A DNA stretch of 64,000 bases, from contig NZ_BEWA01000016.1 of NCBI RefSeq assembly GCF_003112535.1, positions 124,001 through 188,000 of the forward strand, in the 5' to 3' direction. Below the pieces are notes generated by a model. The model was not told the origin of the DNA, did no database searches, and saw only the letters and a program-made list of their open reading frames with translations. The position numbers were made by a program, and so were the translations under genes. Below are positions 37,595-48,909 of the stretch, piece by piece. Origin of the DNA: Streptomyces rishiriensis (GTDB taxonomy: Bacteria > Actinomycetota > Actinomycetes > Streptomycetales > Streptomycetaceae). Each line of letters opens with the position of its first letter. Position 1 is the stretch's first letter.

Positions 37595-37668
37595 TAGCGG
37601 GGACAGGATTTGAACCTGCGACCTCTGGGTTATGAGCCCAGCGAGCTACCGAGCTGCTCCACCCCGCG
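37595..37668 (-). tRNA. tRNA-fMet (initiator, anticodon CAU)
   Basis: A 74-nt cloverleaf on the minus strand. It begins CGCGGGG and ends CCCCGCTA. The acceptor stem has the unpaired position 1:72 (C:U) that marks bacterial initiator tRNA. The anticodon loop reads CTCATAA (CAU) on a stem with three G:C pairs (GGG/CCC), again typical of initiators. The T loop is GGTTCAAATCC. Only CC of the 3' CCA is encoded. No second tRNA is next to it. Confidence 0.95.
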
Positions 37669-37724
37669 TCGATGAGACCACTCTACACAGTGATCTTCGC
37701 GGGCGGGGCGGTGCCGTACGGCCG

Positions 37725-37928
37725 TCAGCTGCGGACGATGTTCTCGGCCTGGGGGCCCTTCTGCCCCTGGGTCACGTCGAACGTGACCGCGTCGCCCTCC
37801 GCCAGCTCGCGGTAGCCGCTGCCGGCGATGTTGGAGTAATGGGCGAAGACGTCCGGGCCGCCGCCCTCCTGGGCGATGAAACCGAAGCCCTTTTCCGAGT
37901 TGAACCACTTCACGGTGCCGCTGGCCAT
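37725..37928 (-). CDS. cold-shock protein
   Basis: A 67-aa CspA-family RNA chaperone: one OB-fold with RNP-1 (KGFGFI) and RNP-2-like (DVFAHYS) motifs. It binds single-stranded RNA and melts structures at low temperature. The sequence begins MASGTVKWFNSEKGFGF, as in Streptomyces SC7.0-type proteins. A GTVKWFN start at ATG 37928 is unambiguous. Confidence 0.93.
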   Translation of the reverse strand: MASGTVKWFNSEKGFGFIAQEGGGPDVFAHYSNIAGSGYRELAEGDAVTFDVTQGQKGPQAENIVRS

Positions 37929-38120
37929 ACTGCGTGTCCTTCGATCTTGCCGAGGAATCCCGGCTGGTCTGGAGTCGGAGCCCTCCGTCGAGGGAGAGCA
38001 CCCGGCGTCCGTTCTACCCCGTCGGCGCCGCAACTATCCGGGCGCCGCGCAGTGATCGCGTGACGCGGTGCGTCCGTAAGTCAGGGCGCGGTCCTGGAGT
38101 GCTCACGGCACGGCTGGGGG

Positions 38121-38402
38121 CTACTTGCCCTTCGCGGCTTCCTTGAGCTTGGAGCCTGCCGAGACCTTCACGCTGTATCCAGCTGCGATTTCGAGCGGCT
38201 CGCCCGTCTGGGGATTGCGGGCCGTACGGGCGGCGCGGTGGGTGCGCTCGAAAGTCAGGAAGCCGGGGATGGTGACCTTCTCATCGCCCTTGGCGACGAC
38301 GTCGCCGACGGTCTCTGCGAGGGCGGCCAGAACGGCGTCGGCGTCCTTGCGGGTCACCTCGGCGCGCTCGGCGAGGGCTGCGATCAGCTCACTGCGGTTC
38401 AT
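38121..38402 (-). CDS. hup: HU family DNA-binding protein
   Basis: A 93-aa histone-like HU protein: N-terminal helices (NRSELIAALAERAEVTRKDADAV), beta saddle, and the DNA-binding arm with RNPQTGE. It compacts and bends DNA as a dimer. It lacks the long lysine-rich tail of HupS, so it is a HupA-type protein. ATG 38402 is chosen; upstream frame extension to 38552 is not HU-like. Confidence 0.93.
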   Translation of the reverse strand: MNRSELIAALAERAEVTRKDADAVLAALAETVGDVVAKGDEKVTIPGFLTFERTHRAARTARNPQTGEPLEIAAGYSVKVSAGSKLKEAAKGK

Positions 38403-38701
38403 GGTGGTACTCCGTGATCCTGGGATTGTCACGCCGCTGCGCGGTCGGGACGTGGGCGGCGCCATCCTGTCACCTGGGACTGACAAGGCTGGCCCCGGCG
38501 CCAGCGAGCTCCACGCTCGATAGAAGATGACGCTCGTCGCAGAGGCTGACACCTGCGCCGCCTCGGGACGCGCCGAGCCGCTGACCGGCGGATGCCTGGT
38601 CCGCGACGGCGCATCGCTCTGTCCGGCAGGTTCCGCCGGTGCTCACTGGGCGCGACCAGGTCACAACCGTAGGTCGATGGCCAATGCCGCGTTGGTGGTC
38701 G
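38403..38701. other. intergenic region between HU and a hypothetical gene
   Basis: About 300 bases with no supported gene. It holds the hup promoter region and the 3' flank of the hypothetical gene read toward it. Confidence 0.4.
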
Positions 38702-39922
38702 TCAGCCGTACAACCACTGCTCCCAGGCTTCCGGGCCGGTCAAGGCGGTGGCGGGGATGCCCAGTTCCGTCAACACACCGGGGTACACGCGCTCGTAGGC
38801 CGTGTTGTAGGCGCTGGCGAGGGTGGCGTCGCCCAGCAACCACGGCGCGGGGGCGTGGTCGAGGTCGAGCACGGCGAAGGCGCCTTCATAGCGGATGCGG
38901 CCGCGGAGGAGGCCGCGCTCAAGCAGGGTGTGCCAGCCGCGCCCGACGCGCTCGATCTCGGGCATGCCCTTGGCGGTGTCAATGACGGAAGCGACGTCGA
39001 ACCGGCGGGGTGGGATGCGGGCATAGAGCTTTGCGATGATCCAGGGCAAGCCCAAGATCCGAAAAAGGTGGGTGCGATGGGCGCCGCCGGTGGAGACGTT
39101 GTAGAGCGGTCCGGCCGGTCCGTTGATGACGCTGAGGGAGATTGCGGGCTTCTCGGCAAGGTGGTGGCGAAGGAACGCAGCGAGCTCCTCGGGCTTGGTG
39201 GTGAGCAGTTGGCGGGCGGCGCGGGGTATCCAGATGGGGCCGCGAGACGCCTCGGACCGGTCGAAGTCGCCCCAGACCTTATCTATGGCGTGCACGATGA
39301 CGTCGGCACGGACCCAGGCGGCGCTCTCGCTGTATGCCCAGTAGCGCTCCCGCTGGCGGTTGTAGACATTGAAGTACGGCGACTGCGGCGCACTGACCTG
39401 GAGCTGGGCGGTGGCCGCGCCCACCCGATCGCTGATCTCGTACTCGGGCCACGCCCGCTGGAGTTGGGTGACCGCGGCGACGGTGGCGTCGAGCGCGACG
39501 CGGTCGGCATCGAAAGCACGCAGGACATGCACCCGACCGATGCCAGGTGGGTCACTCTCCGCGGCGGGGACTTCTGGCCGTTCACCATGCAAGGTCAGGG
39601 CGATCTGCGGGCGATGGCGGCTGGTGGCCTCGAACGACTGCAGGGCCTGCCCAACGGCGTCGGGTGTGGCGCTCCATCCGCGCACCCGAAGACCGTCGTC
39701 GCGGTGCGCGGTCAGGCTGCCGTCGCTGTTCCACGTCCCAGACCAGGTACCGCCCGGCCGGTCGAGGTGCGCGGGCCGGCGCGCGAGGTCGGGTTCAAGC
39801 CGCTGAAGGCCGCTGCTGACCATCTCCACGACCGAATGGAACTCCGGCACCAGGAGCTGGGCCCCCGAGGGAGACCAGGCCCGCGACCCGCTCCCGCCCG
39901 GCACTCCGCCGACGAACCACAC
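38702..39922 (-). CDS. hypothetical protein
   Basis: A 406-aa soluble protein that I do not recognise. It has a segment SVINGPAGPLYNVSTGGAHRTHLFRILGLPWIIAKLY (about 270-306) in which NxSTGGAHRTHxxRxLGLP resembles the nucleotide-handling loop of ParB/Srx-like folds, but this is only an impression. Tryptophan- and arginine-rich, no membrane helix or signal. GTG 39922 has GAGG nine bases upstream. GC3 is somewhat lower than in neighbours, suggesting it was acquired. No operon partner. Confidence 0.65.
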   Translation of the reverse strand: MWFVGGVPGGSGSRAWSPSGAQLLVPEFHSVVEMVSSGLQRLEPDLARRPAHLDRPGGTWSGTWNSDGSLTAHRDDGLRVRGWSATPDAVGQALQSFEATSRHRPQIALTLHGERPEVPAAESDPPGIGRVHVLRAFDADRVALDATVAAVTQLQRAWPEYEISDRVGAATAQLQVSAPQSPYFNVYNRQRERYWAYSESAAWVRADVIVHAIDKVWGDFDRSEASRGPIWIPRAARQLLTTKPEELAAFLRHHLAEKPAISLSVINGPAGPLYNVSTGGAHRTHLFRILGLPWIIAKLYARIPPRRFDVASVIDTAKGMPEIERVGRGWHTLLERGLLRGRIRYEGAFAVLDLDHAPAPWLLGDATLASAYNTAYERVYPGVLTELGIPATALTGPEAWEQWLYG

Positions 39923-40115
39923 CCGGGTGGACCTCGCCCGAGGCTACGGTCTGCAACTCCACGTCTGCCCGGTGTCCGCGGATCATCCGCACCTCGAACT
40001 CATCCAGTGAGAGGCGGCGCGCGAGTGATCGTCCGCGCCAGGTCCACTGCCCTACGGGGCGTCGACGCAACGATCACCGTGCGCAGCCTGCGGCCCGGCG
40101 CCCGGCCGACGGCGT

Positions 40116-40490
40116 TCAGGCGCCCGGGAGGAAGAGGCAGAACGGGTGGCCGTGAGGGTCGCTCAGGACTCGGACGTCCTTCAGAGGCTGGTGTTCGCAC
40201 AGTGTCGCGCCCAGGGCGCAGGCCCGTTCGGTCTCGGCCTCCAGGTCGTCGACCTGGAGGTCCAGGTGGGCCTGCATCTGCTGGGTGCCCGGGCGCTGCG
40301 GCCACGTCGGCGGGGTGTGATCGGTTTCCAGCTGGAAGCTGAGGCTGGGACGTTCCTGTCCCGGTGCTTTCAGGCGGACCCACTCCGGCTCGCGCACGAC
40401 CTCTTCCCACCCGAGCAGGGCCCGGTAGAAGTCGGCCAGTGCGGGAGGGTCGGGAGTGCCGAGGACGAAGGCGCCGAGCGTTGCGGTCAT
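40116..40490 (-). CDS. VOC family (glyoxalase-like) protein
   Basis: A 124-aa protein with two beta-alpha-beta-beta-beta modules of the vicinal oxygen chelate fold: GAFVLGTPDPPALADFYRALLGWE and HLDLQVDDLEAETERACALGA. The last module ends DVRVLSDPHGHPFCLFLP. The metal sites are partly kept (H87-like HLDLQV). Small Streptomyces proteins like this may bind or resist drugs, or isomerise small ketones; the substrate is unknown. ATG 40490 is the domain-consistent start although GGAGG is only one or two bases away. Confidence 0.8.
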   Translation of the reverse strand: MTATLGAFVLGTPDPPALADFYRALLGWEEVVREPEWVRLKAPGQERPSLSFQLETDHTPPTWPQRPGTQQMQAHLDLQVDDLEAETERACALGATLCEHQPLKDVRVLSDPHGHPFCLFLPGA

Positions 40491-40537
40491 GCCTCCAGCC
40501 TTGCCCCGGCAGCCGGCTTTACGCACGTACCGTCAGT

Positions 40538-40589
40538 GAATGTCCCTCAGGCAAGTCCGTCAGGCATGTCCGTCAGGCATGTCCGTCAG
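40538..40589. repeat. four 13-bp tandem repeats over the acyltransferase stop codon
   Basis: Four tandem units of consensus GCATGTCCGTCAG (40538-40550, 40551-40563, 40564-40576, 40577-40589), the last two identical. The stop codon of the acyltransferase is inside unit 2. Confidence 0.85.
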
Positions 40590-41810
40590 CCGGCGTCCCA
40601 GGTTTCCGTCTCGCGCACCGGTCACGGATCGGCGGGAACGACCCGCTGCGGCCATGGATTTCCAGGATCTGTTGCGCTTGAAGGGCATCTCGAAGACGCG
40701 GGAGAACAGCCATGCCCCGAGGACTGACACCGGTAGCGCCAGGATGAGCGTGAAGCAGAAGGTGGGCATGCCGGGCGACACGACATGCGGGGCCACCCGG
40801 CGGATCACGACCATGACGATCGGCAGGTGGATGAGGTAGAGGCTGTAGGAGAAGTCGCCCAGGCTGCGGACGGGGCGCGTGGTCAGGAGCCGTACGAGGA
40901 ACGCGGGTCTGCCGGTGGCCACCGCGGCGAGGAGCATCGTCATGGCCGGAGCGACGGCGAGGTCCAGCCAGAAATAGTGGTGCACCGTCCACACGGAACC
41001 CTCTTTGTACCCGAGTGCCAGGACAGGTGCGGCGGCCAGGACGGCGAACCATGCCCACGGCAGGCGTCGGACCCGGTCCGACGCGACGACGATTCCCGCT
41101 CCCACCACGCCCGCGACGAAGACGGGGGCGAGATGTGGAGCGAGCCAGTTGTCGCCCTCCACGGGATTGGCGTGAGCAGCCGTCAGGCCGAGGGCGATCA
41201 CCGGAAGCGACACGCAGGCGACCAGAGCGGTCGCGCTGAACCGCCGCCGTACGAGCAGGAGAAGCGGGAAGAGGACATACAGTTCGGCCTCCACTCCGAT
41301 CGACCAGAACGCGCCGTTCGGTGTCGGGGCGTGGATCATGTCCTGGGCCACGAGGCCGAACACCACGACGGACGCCCCGGTGGGCGGTCCGAAGTGCGAA
41401 GCGGGCACCAGGAGCCAGGAGATGACCAGGCTCATGGCCAGGGCGGCCCAATACGGAGGCAGGATGCGCCAGGCACGTCGGCGCAGGAACCGGGCGACGC
41501 CGCCCGGCCGCCAGCCGTGATAGGCCGGGGAGATCGCCAGAGAGAACCCCGACAGCACCAGAAAGAAGACGACGGCGAGCCGACCGAACATCAACACGTC
41601 CAGCCAGGCGGGCGCCGAACTGTCGGGATAGCCGGGGAAGGTGTACAGCCAGCAGTGGAACAGCACGACATACAGTGCCGCCAAGCCACGGAGGCCGTCC
41701 AGACCCGGTACCTGCCGACGTACGGACGCTCCGCTCGCCCCCTCGTCCCGTCCCGGTGGAGCTGCCAAAACCGGAGCGCTGCCGACGCCCACCGGACGGA
41801 TCGAATCCAC
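40560..41810 (-). CDS. acyltransferase 3 family membrane protein
   Basis: A 416-aa integral membrane O-acyltransferase with about ten helices. The catalytic-type start VPGLDGLRGLAALYVVLFHCW (histidine in helix 1) and RRAWRILPPYWAAL, FWSIGVEAELYVLFPLLL are diagnostic. It transfers acetyl or similar groups to surface glycans or exported metabolites. The frame is open upstream, but GTG 41810 follows AGAAGGGG and gives a normal N-terminus; TTG 41822 is possible. The C-terminal tail runs into a 13-bp tandem repeat (DMPDGHA). No glycan gene cluster is nearby. Confidence 0.85.
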   Translation of the reverse strand: MDSIRPVGVGSAPVLAAPPGRDEGASGASVRRQVPGLDGLRGLAALYVVLFHCWLYTFPGYPDSSAPAWLDVLMFGRLAVVFFLVLSGFSLAISPAYHGWRPGGVARFLRRRAWRILPPYWAALAMSLVISWLLVPASHFGPPTGASVVVFGLVAQDMIHAPTPNGAFWSIGVEAELYVLFPLLLLVRRRFSATALVACVSLPVIALGLTAAHANPVEGDNWLAPHLAPVFVAGVVGAGIVVASDRVRRLPWAWFAVLAAAPVLALGYKEGSVWTVHHYFWLDLAVAPAMTMLLAAVATGRPAFLVRLLTTRPVRSLGDFSYSLYLIHLPIVMVVIRRVAPHVVSPGMPTFCFTLILALPVSVLGAWLFSRVFEMPFKRNRSWKSMAAAGRSRRSVTGARDGNLGRRLTDMPDGHA

Positions 41811-42102
41811 CGAAATCGTCAACCCCTTCTGCGGACACCGTGTGTCCCGAACGCTGCCGCCGCCTCTGCGGTCGCTGCCTCGTGCGATCTGCCTGCGACA
41901 GGTGCGCGCCCGACGGTGGCGTCGGCGGGGCGCCGGGCGTCGCAGTGCCGCCCACATGACTGGTACGTAGCGTACGGCCGAGCAGTTCAACGGAAGCCGA
42001 CAGCCTTCGTCCGGCCGACGGATCCTCCGGAGAGCAGAGGGAGCACGTGAGCGGGCGCGGCGGCGGAGCCGCGGCAGCAGCCGCCGCGCGGGCCCCGACG
42101 AA
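41811..42102. other. intergenic region
   Basis: About 290 bases without a supported gene, upstream of the acyltransferase and downstream of the catalase terminator. Confidence 0.35.
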
Positions 42103-42142
42103 CGGCGGAGCCGGGCGAGGTCGCTCCCGCCCGGCTCCGCCG
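42103..42142 (-). terminator. terminator of the catalase gene
   Basis: Perfect 15-base arms (CGGCGGAGCCGGGCG at 42103-42117 and its complement at 42128-42142) with a 10-base loop, 17 bases past the katE stop on the minus strand. Confidence 0.8.
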
Positions 42143-42158
42143 CCTGTGTGCGCCGTGA

Positions 42159-44444
<2,286 letters not shown>

Positions 44445-44936
44445 CGTCACATTCCTTGCTTCTGAACAGTGGGGGAAACAATGCTGATGAACTGGTGGAA
44501 AAGGCGCTTCACGGTCGACCTCTCCCGTCCGGCACGCGTGCCTCGTGCGTCCGGCGGGAGGAGCACCGACCCGGCCTTCCGTCGCGCGCCAGGACGGTCT
44601 TCCCGGGCTACCGACGTCGGGCCGACCAGCCGTGTACCCAGACGGCGGCGGCCAACCCCTGCGCACGCGTCGGGCGCTCATGAATCGGCCATGCGCCGAG
44701 CGGTCGGCCCGCCGCGACGGCCGGCGACCTGGGCACGTCCCTGGACGTCCTTCGCCGCTCGCCCCTCAGGTGGAGGCAGTGCGGGAGGTGGGGGTCGCCG
44801 ACCTCCGGACAGCCGTTGCCGCCCGCCGTCCAGGGTCGTCGCCGACGGACGGCGGGCGGACCGCACCCGGTTCGCGACCATGCGACCGACGGCCTGAAGC
44901 GTCCCGGCCCACGGTCGCCGAAAGCCCACGGAGGTC
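44445..44936. other. intergenic region upstream of katE
   Basis: About 490 bases. Several long open frames occur by GC skew but none has homology, ribosome site or biased codons that I can support. It must contain the katE promoter. Confidence 0.4.
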
Positions 44937-45228
44937 CTAGCCGGTCACGACCTTGAACGCCTGGTAGGTCTTCGGTTCCGTCTCGGGAATGCCGACTTCC
45001 CGCAGCAGGGGGGCGAGCTTCTCTCCGAACCGCCGAAACGCGTCCTCGGACTCCCAGACGTCCGTCCCGAACCAGCCGGTCGGGCTGGGCCCGGTGGCGT
45101 GGGAGATCAGGCCGGGCACGGGCCAGTCGGAAGCCTTGCTGAGACCGCGTCCGCCGGTCATCTTGTCGACGAGCTCCTCGTACTGGGCCTGGGTTGCCGG
45201 GGAAGTCGAACGTGATGATGATCGTCAT
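44937..45228 (-). pseudogene. frameshifted small hypothetical gene
   Basis: ATG 45228 opens MTIIITFDFP, and after one extra C in a CCCC run (about 45200) the other frame continues ATQAQYEELVDKMTGGRG, SKASDWPVPGLISHATG, GWFGTDVWESEDAFRRFGEKLAPLLREVGI and PKTYQAFKVVTG. The combined product would be about 96 aa, a dimeric alpha+beta-barrel (ABM/Dabb-like) protein common in Streptomyces. A one-base change restores it, so this may be a true recent mutation or a sequencing error. A GTG internal to the second frame could still yield a shorter protein. Confidence 0.65.
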
Positions 45229-45427
45229 GGTGGGATACCGCTCTCGCTCGGTTGCCGTCCTGCTGATCCGACCTCACCAGCACGGCAGGAGGGCTGCCAC
45301 TGGAGCGCGGCCGTCCGCATGCATGCGCAAGCAGCCGTGAACCGAGCCTCCCGGCTGCGCGGCACGCCCGCATCGGGGTCGCTCCGGCTCCGCGCTCCCC
45401 GCCCGGCCGTCACGCTCGCCGGGACGC

Positions 45428-47863
45428 TCAGCGCGGCACGGACTGTTCCGCCCAGATGGTCTTGCCCGTGGCGGTGTGGCGGCTGCCCCAGCGCTCGGCC
45501 ACCTGGGCGACGAGCAGCAGTCCGCGCCCGCCCTCGTCGAAGACACGGGCCCGCCGCAGGTGCGGGGCGGTGCTGCTGCCGTCGGAGACTTCGCAGATCA
45601 GCACGTCGGCGCGGATGAGCCGCAGCTCGATGGGGGTGTTGCCGTAGCGGATGGCGTTGGTGACCAGCTCGCTGACGATCAGCTCGGTGGGGAACTCGAG
45701 CTCGCTCAGGCCCCAGACGGCCAGTTGTTCGCTCGCCGCCCGGCGCGCCCCGGCGACGGCCGCCGGGTCCACGGGCAGCTGCCAGGTGCTCACCTGGTCG
45801 GCCCCGAGGCCGGACGCGCGAGCCAGCAGCAGGACGGTGTCGTCGCCCGGCGGGTCGGCCCGTACCTTGCGCATCACCTCGTCGCAGACCTCGTCCAGCC
45901 CGGTGGCCGGCCGGCGCAGTGCCTCGGTCAGCAGGTCCAGTCCGACGTCGATGTCACGGCCGGGGGTCTCGATCAGACCGTCGGTGTAGAGAGCGAGAAC
46001 GCTTCCCTCCTCCATGGCGATCCGGGCGGACTCGAAGGGCAGTCCGCCCAGGCCGAGCGGCGGCCCGGCGGGCAGGTCCAGAACCTGCACGGCGCCGTCG
46101 GGCGTCACGAGGAGGGGCGGCGGATGGCCGGCACGCGCCAGATCGCAAAGGCCCGCCACGGGGTCGTAGACGGCGTAGAGACAGGTGGCCCCGACCTCTC
46201 CCGAGGCCTCCTCCGCCTCCCGGCGCGCATCGGGCCCCTCCTCCCGGTCGAGGCGGATGACCAGGTCGTCCAGCCGGGTGAGCAGCTCGTCGGGGGCGAA
46301 GTCGGCGTCCGCGAGGGTCCGCACCGCGGTGCGCAGCCGGCCCATGGTCGCCGAGGCGTGCACGCCGTGGCCCACGACATCGCCCACCACCAGCGCGACC
46401 CGTCCTCCGGACAGCGCGATGACGTCGAACCAGTCTCCGCCGATCTCTTCCCCGGCACCGGCGGGAAGGTACCGGTAGGCGAGGTCCACCGCCTGCGCCC
46501 GTGGCATCCGCTCGGGCAGCAGGCTGCGCTGGAGGGTGAGCGCGGTCCGACGCTCACGGGTGTAACGCCGCGCGTTGTCGATGCTCACCGCCGCCCTGGC
46601 GGCCATCTCCTCGGCGAGCACCAGATCGTCCTGGCCGAAGGCGTCCGCCGTCCGGTGCCGCAGCAGGTGCATCACGCCCAGGGTGATGCCCCGGGCGCGC
46701 AGCGGCACCATCATCACCGAATGGATCCTGAACCGTCTCACGCTCTCGGCGCGTGCCGGGGCGGACGTCGACCACTCCGCGAGCCGCGGGTCGCCGACGC
46801 GGTAGTGGGCGCCGTGGCCCGTGACGAGGGCCTGCGCCGGCGGTGAGCCGGGAGGGTAGACGTCCATGTCGCCCGCCCGGACCACCGATTCCGGGCACCC
46901 GGACAGGACCGACCGCTGCGCGGTGCGGCGGCACTGCACCGGTGTGTCGGACGGTACCGGCTGCGGCTCATGCCCCTGGACGACGGATTCCAGCAGGTCC
47001 ACGGTGACGAAGTCGGCGAACCCTCCGGTCACCGCCACCTCGGCCAGTTCCTCGGCCGTCCGGGTCACCTCCAGGGTGCTGCCGATGCGCGTGCCGGCGT
47101 CGTTCAGCACCGCCAGCCGGCGCCGGGCCCAGTACTGCTCGGTGATGTCGATCACCACCGCCGACACCCCGAGCACCTCGCCCGCCCGGTCCTTCAGGGG
47201 GGACAGGTAGACCGACCACGCGTGATCGCGTACCTCTCCGGAGGCGCGGAAAGGCTGCTCCTCACGGAAGATCATCTCGCCGGTGCGCACGACCTGCCGC
47301 TGAAGGCGGTCGATCTCGCCCAGGGGCGGGGCGGGGTAGATCTCCCACAGTGTGAGGCCCCTCATCTCCTCCTGGGTGAGCCCCATGGCACGGCTCATCA
47401 CCTGGTTGCAGGCCACGAACCGGGCCTCGTGGTCGTAGACGGCCACGGGCAGCGGGAGCTGCGCGAGCGTGAGGTCCCACAGCTCGGCCGCCGCCGCACC
47501 GGCCGGCGCGTCGGGGTACGTCATCGCCGCCGGGGTGACGACCCAGGGGGTGCCGCCGTCGGAGTCCGCAAGCGGCGTGCCCCGGAGCTGCACCTCGACC
47601 CGGTCTCCGTCCCGTTTCCGCAGGCCCAGGTCACTCGTCCACGGCTCCCCGGCGGCGAGGCGGCGGCGCATGGCGGTGGGCGGCTTCGCGGCGAGCAGGG
47701 AGGCGGCGGGCCGGCCGACGATGTCCTCGGACGCGTATCCGAGCAGCCGTCCCGCTCCGGCGCTCCAGGCCATGACGGCTCCGCGGGCGTCGATGACCAC
47801 GGCGAAGTCCTCGGGAGCCACGGCGGCCCCCACTCCTGTGGTCGTCTCGGATGCGTGGTCCAT
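45428..47863 (-). CDS. PAS-PAS-GAF-SpoIIE phosphatase with HATPase domain
   Basis: An 811-aa signalling protein. Two PAS domains (about 12-115 and 128-245; MGLTQEEMRGLTLWEIYP), a GAF domain (about 262-420), a PP2C/SpoIIE serine phosphatase (about 445-665; GGDWFDVIALSGGRVALVVGDVVGHGVHAS with metal-binding aspartates, ALYTDGLIE) and a C-terminal anti-sigma-type HATPase (about 690-808; ELIVSELVTNAIRYG). Phosphatase and kinase-like parts in one chain would act on both phosphorylated anti-sigma antagonists and sigma partners. ATG 47863 with GAGGTGG upstream is chosen. A related but different protein starts at 62812. Confidence 0.88.
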   Translation of the reverse strand: MDHASETTTGVGAAVAPEDFAVVIDARGAVMAWSAGAGRLLGYASEDIVGRPAASLLAAKPPTAMRRRLAAGEPWTSDLGLRKRDGDRVEVQLRGTPLADSDGGTPWVVTPAAMTYPDAPAGAAAAELWDLTLAQLPLPVAVYDHEARFVACNQVMSRAMGLTQEEMRGLTLWEIYPAPPLGEIDRLQRQVVRTGEMIFREEQPFRASGEVRDHAWSVYLSPLKDRAGEVLGVSAVVIDITEQYWARRRLAVLNDAGTRIGSTLEVTRTAEELAEVAVTGGFADFVTVDLLESVVQGHEPQPVPSDTPVQCRRTAQRSVLSGCPESVVRAGDMDVYPPGSPPAQALVTGHGAHYRVGDPRLAEWSTSAPARAESVRRFRIHSVMMVPLRARGITLGVMHLLRHRTADAFGQDDLVLAEEMAARAAVSIDNARRYTRERRTALTLQRSLLPERMPRAQAVDLAYRYLPAGAGEEIGGDWFDVIALSGGRVALVVGDVVGHGVHASATMGRLRTAVRTLADADFAPDELLTRLDDLVIRLDREEGPDARREAEEASGEVGATCLYAVYDPVAGLCDLARAGHPPPLLVTPDGAVQVLDLPAGPPLGLGGLPFESARIAMEEGSVLALYTDGLIETPGRDIDVGLDLLTEALRRPATGLDEVCDEVMRKVRADPPGDDTVLLLARASGLGADQVSTWQLPVDPAAVAGARRAASEQLAVWGLSELEFPTELIVSELVTNAIRYGNTPIELRLIRADVLICEVSDGSSTAPHLRRARVFDEGGRGLLLVAQVAERWGSRHTATGKTIWAEQSVPR

Positions 47864-48186
47864 GGGAGCCACCTCGACGTCGTTCCTCTCGCGCCCCGGC
47901 CCGGCGCTGCGTCGACTGCCACCGGCGCTGCCTCCAGCATCCTGCCACGGCACACCCCGCTCAACCGGCCGAAGGGCTCGCACGGCGTGGGGCGAGGGGC
48001 GGTCTGCCCGGAACGAGATCCGGCAGCGGCCTCTGCACGCCCGTCGGCAGGGCCCGGCTTCCCGTCGGGCGGGCCGCTGTCACCGGTGGCTTCGCGGGGC
48101 CGCGGGCGGCGTGCCGGTGCTTCGGCCGTCGTCGGCGGGACGCCCCTGGACGGCGGCGTGACCGCCGGGCGACGCGTCGGTGGCCG
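47864..48186. other. intergenic region
   Basis: About 320 GC-rich bases with no supported gene; it contains the 5' flank of the phosphatase gene and the 3' flank of the GntR gene. Confidence 0.35.
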
Positions 48187-48909
48187 TCACCTGCGCGTCG
48201 GCGTCCCGAAGGGGAGGGGGGCGCCCGAACGCAGGTGTGCCTTCAGCCATTGCTCGGTGTTGCTCACGTGCAGCAGCGCGGCGGCCTGGCTGAGGGCGGA
48301 GTCACGGGCGGCCAGCGCGTCGAAGATCGCCTCGTGCTCGGCGAGGGTGCGCCCCGCGGCCTGGGAGTCGACCAGTCCGCGCCAGATACGGGCGCGCAGG
48401 GTGCGGCCCGAGATGCCTTCGAGAAGGGTGAGGAGGGTCTCGTTGCCCGTGGCCGAGATGACGGCCCGATGGAAGGCGGCATCGTGGGCGTTGAGCTGTT
48501 CGACGTCCTCGCGGGCCTCGCGCATGGCGTCCAAGTGCCCCTTCACTTCGGCGAGTTGCTCGTCGGAGATCCGGACGGCGGCCAGGGCCGTGGCGATCGG
48601 TTCGAGGAGCCGCCGTACCTCCATGAGGTCCTGCAGGGCGACCGCGTCGCCCTGCAGCAGCTCCACCGCGCCGCCGAGCCCCTCCAGGAGCAGGCTCGGC
48701 TGCAGGCTGGTCACATACGTGCCGTCGCCCCGCCGCACCTCCAGGACCCGGGCGACGGCCAGCGCCTTGACCGCCTCGCGGGCGAGGTTGCGGGACAGGC
48801 CCAGCTGGGCTGCCAGGTCCGGCTCCGGTGGAAGCTTCGACCCCGGAGGCAGCGCACCGGTCAGGATCAGCTCACGGAGCTGATCGATGGCCTTGTCCGT
48901 CAGAGACAC
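48187..48909 (-). CDS. GntR (FadR subfamily) transcriptional regulator
   Basis: A 240-aa repressor: winged helix-turn-helix at about 5-70 (LPPEPDLAAQLGLSRNLAREAVKAL) and an all-helical FCD ligand domain (about 92-220; ELLDLMEVRRLLEPIATALAA-type opening, HDAAFHRAVISATGN with a metal-binding histidine set). FCD members sense small acids such as sugar acids. It is the last gene of the fucose operon, starting at GTG 48909 inside the end of the aldo/keto reductase gene. It probably represses the operon and perhaps the fucosidase, acting at the CATCCCATC repeats near 60 kb. Confidence 0.85.
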   Translation of the reverse strand: MSLTDKAIDQLRELILTGALPPGSKLPPEPDLAAQLGLSRNLAREAVKALAVARVLEVRRGDGTYVTSLQPSLLLEGLGGAVELLQGDAVALQDLMEVRRLLEPIATALAAVRISDEQLAEVKGHLDAMREAREDVEQLNAHDAAFHRAVISATGNETLLTLLEGISGRTLRARIWRGLVDSQAAGRTLAEHEAIFDALAARDSALSQAAALLHVSNTEQWLKAHLRSGAPLPFGTPTRR

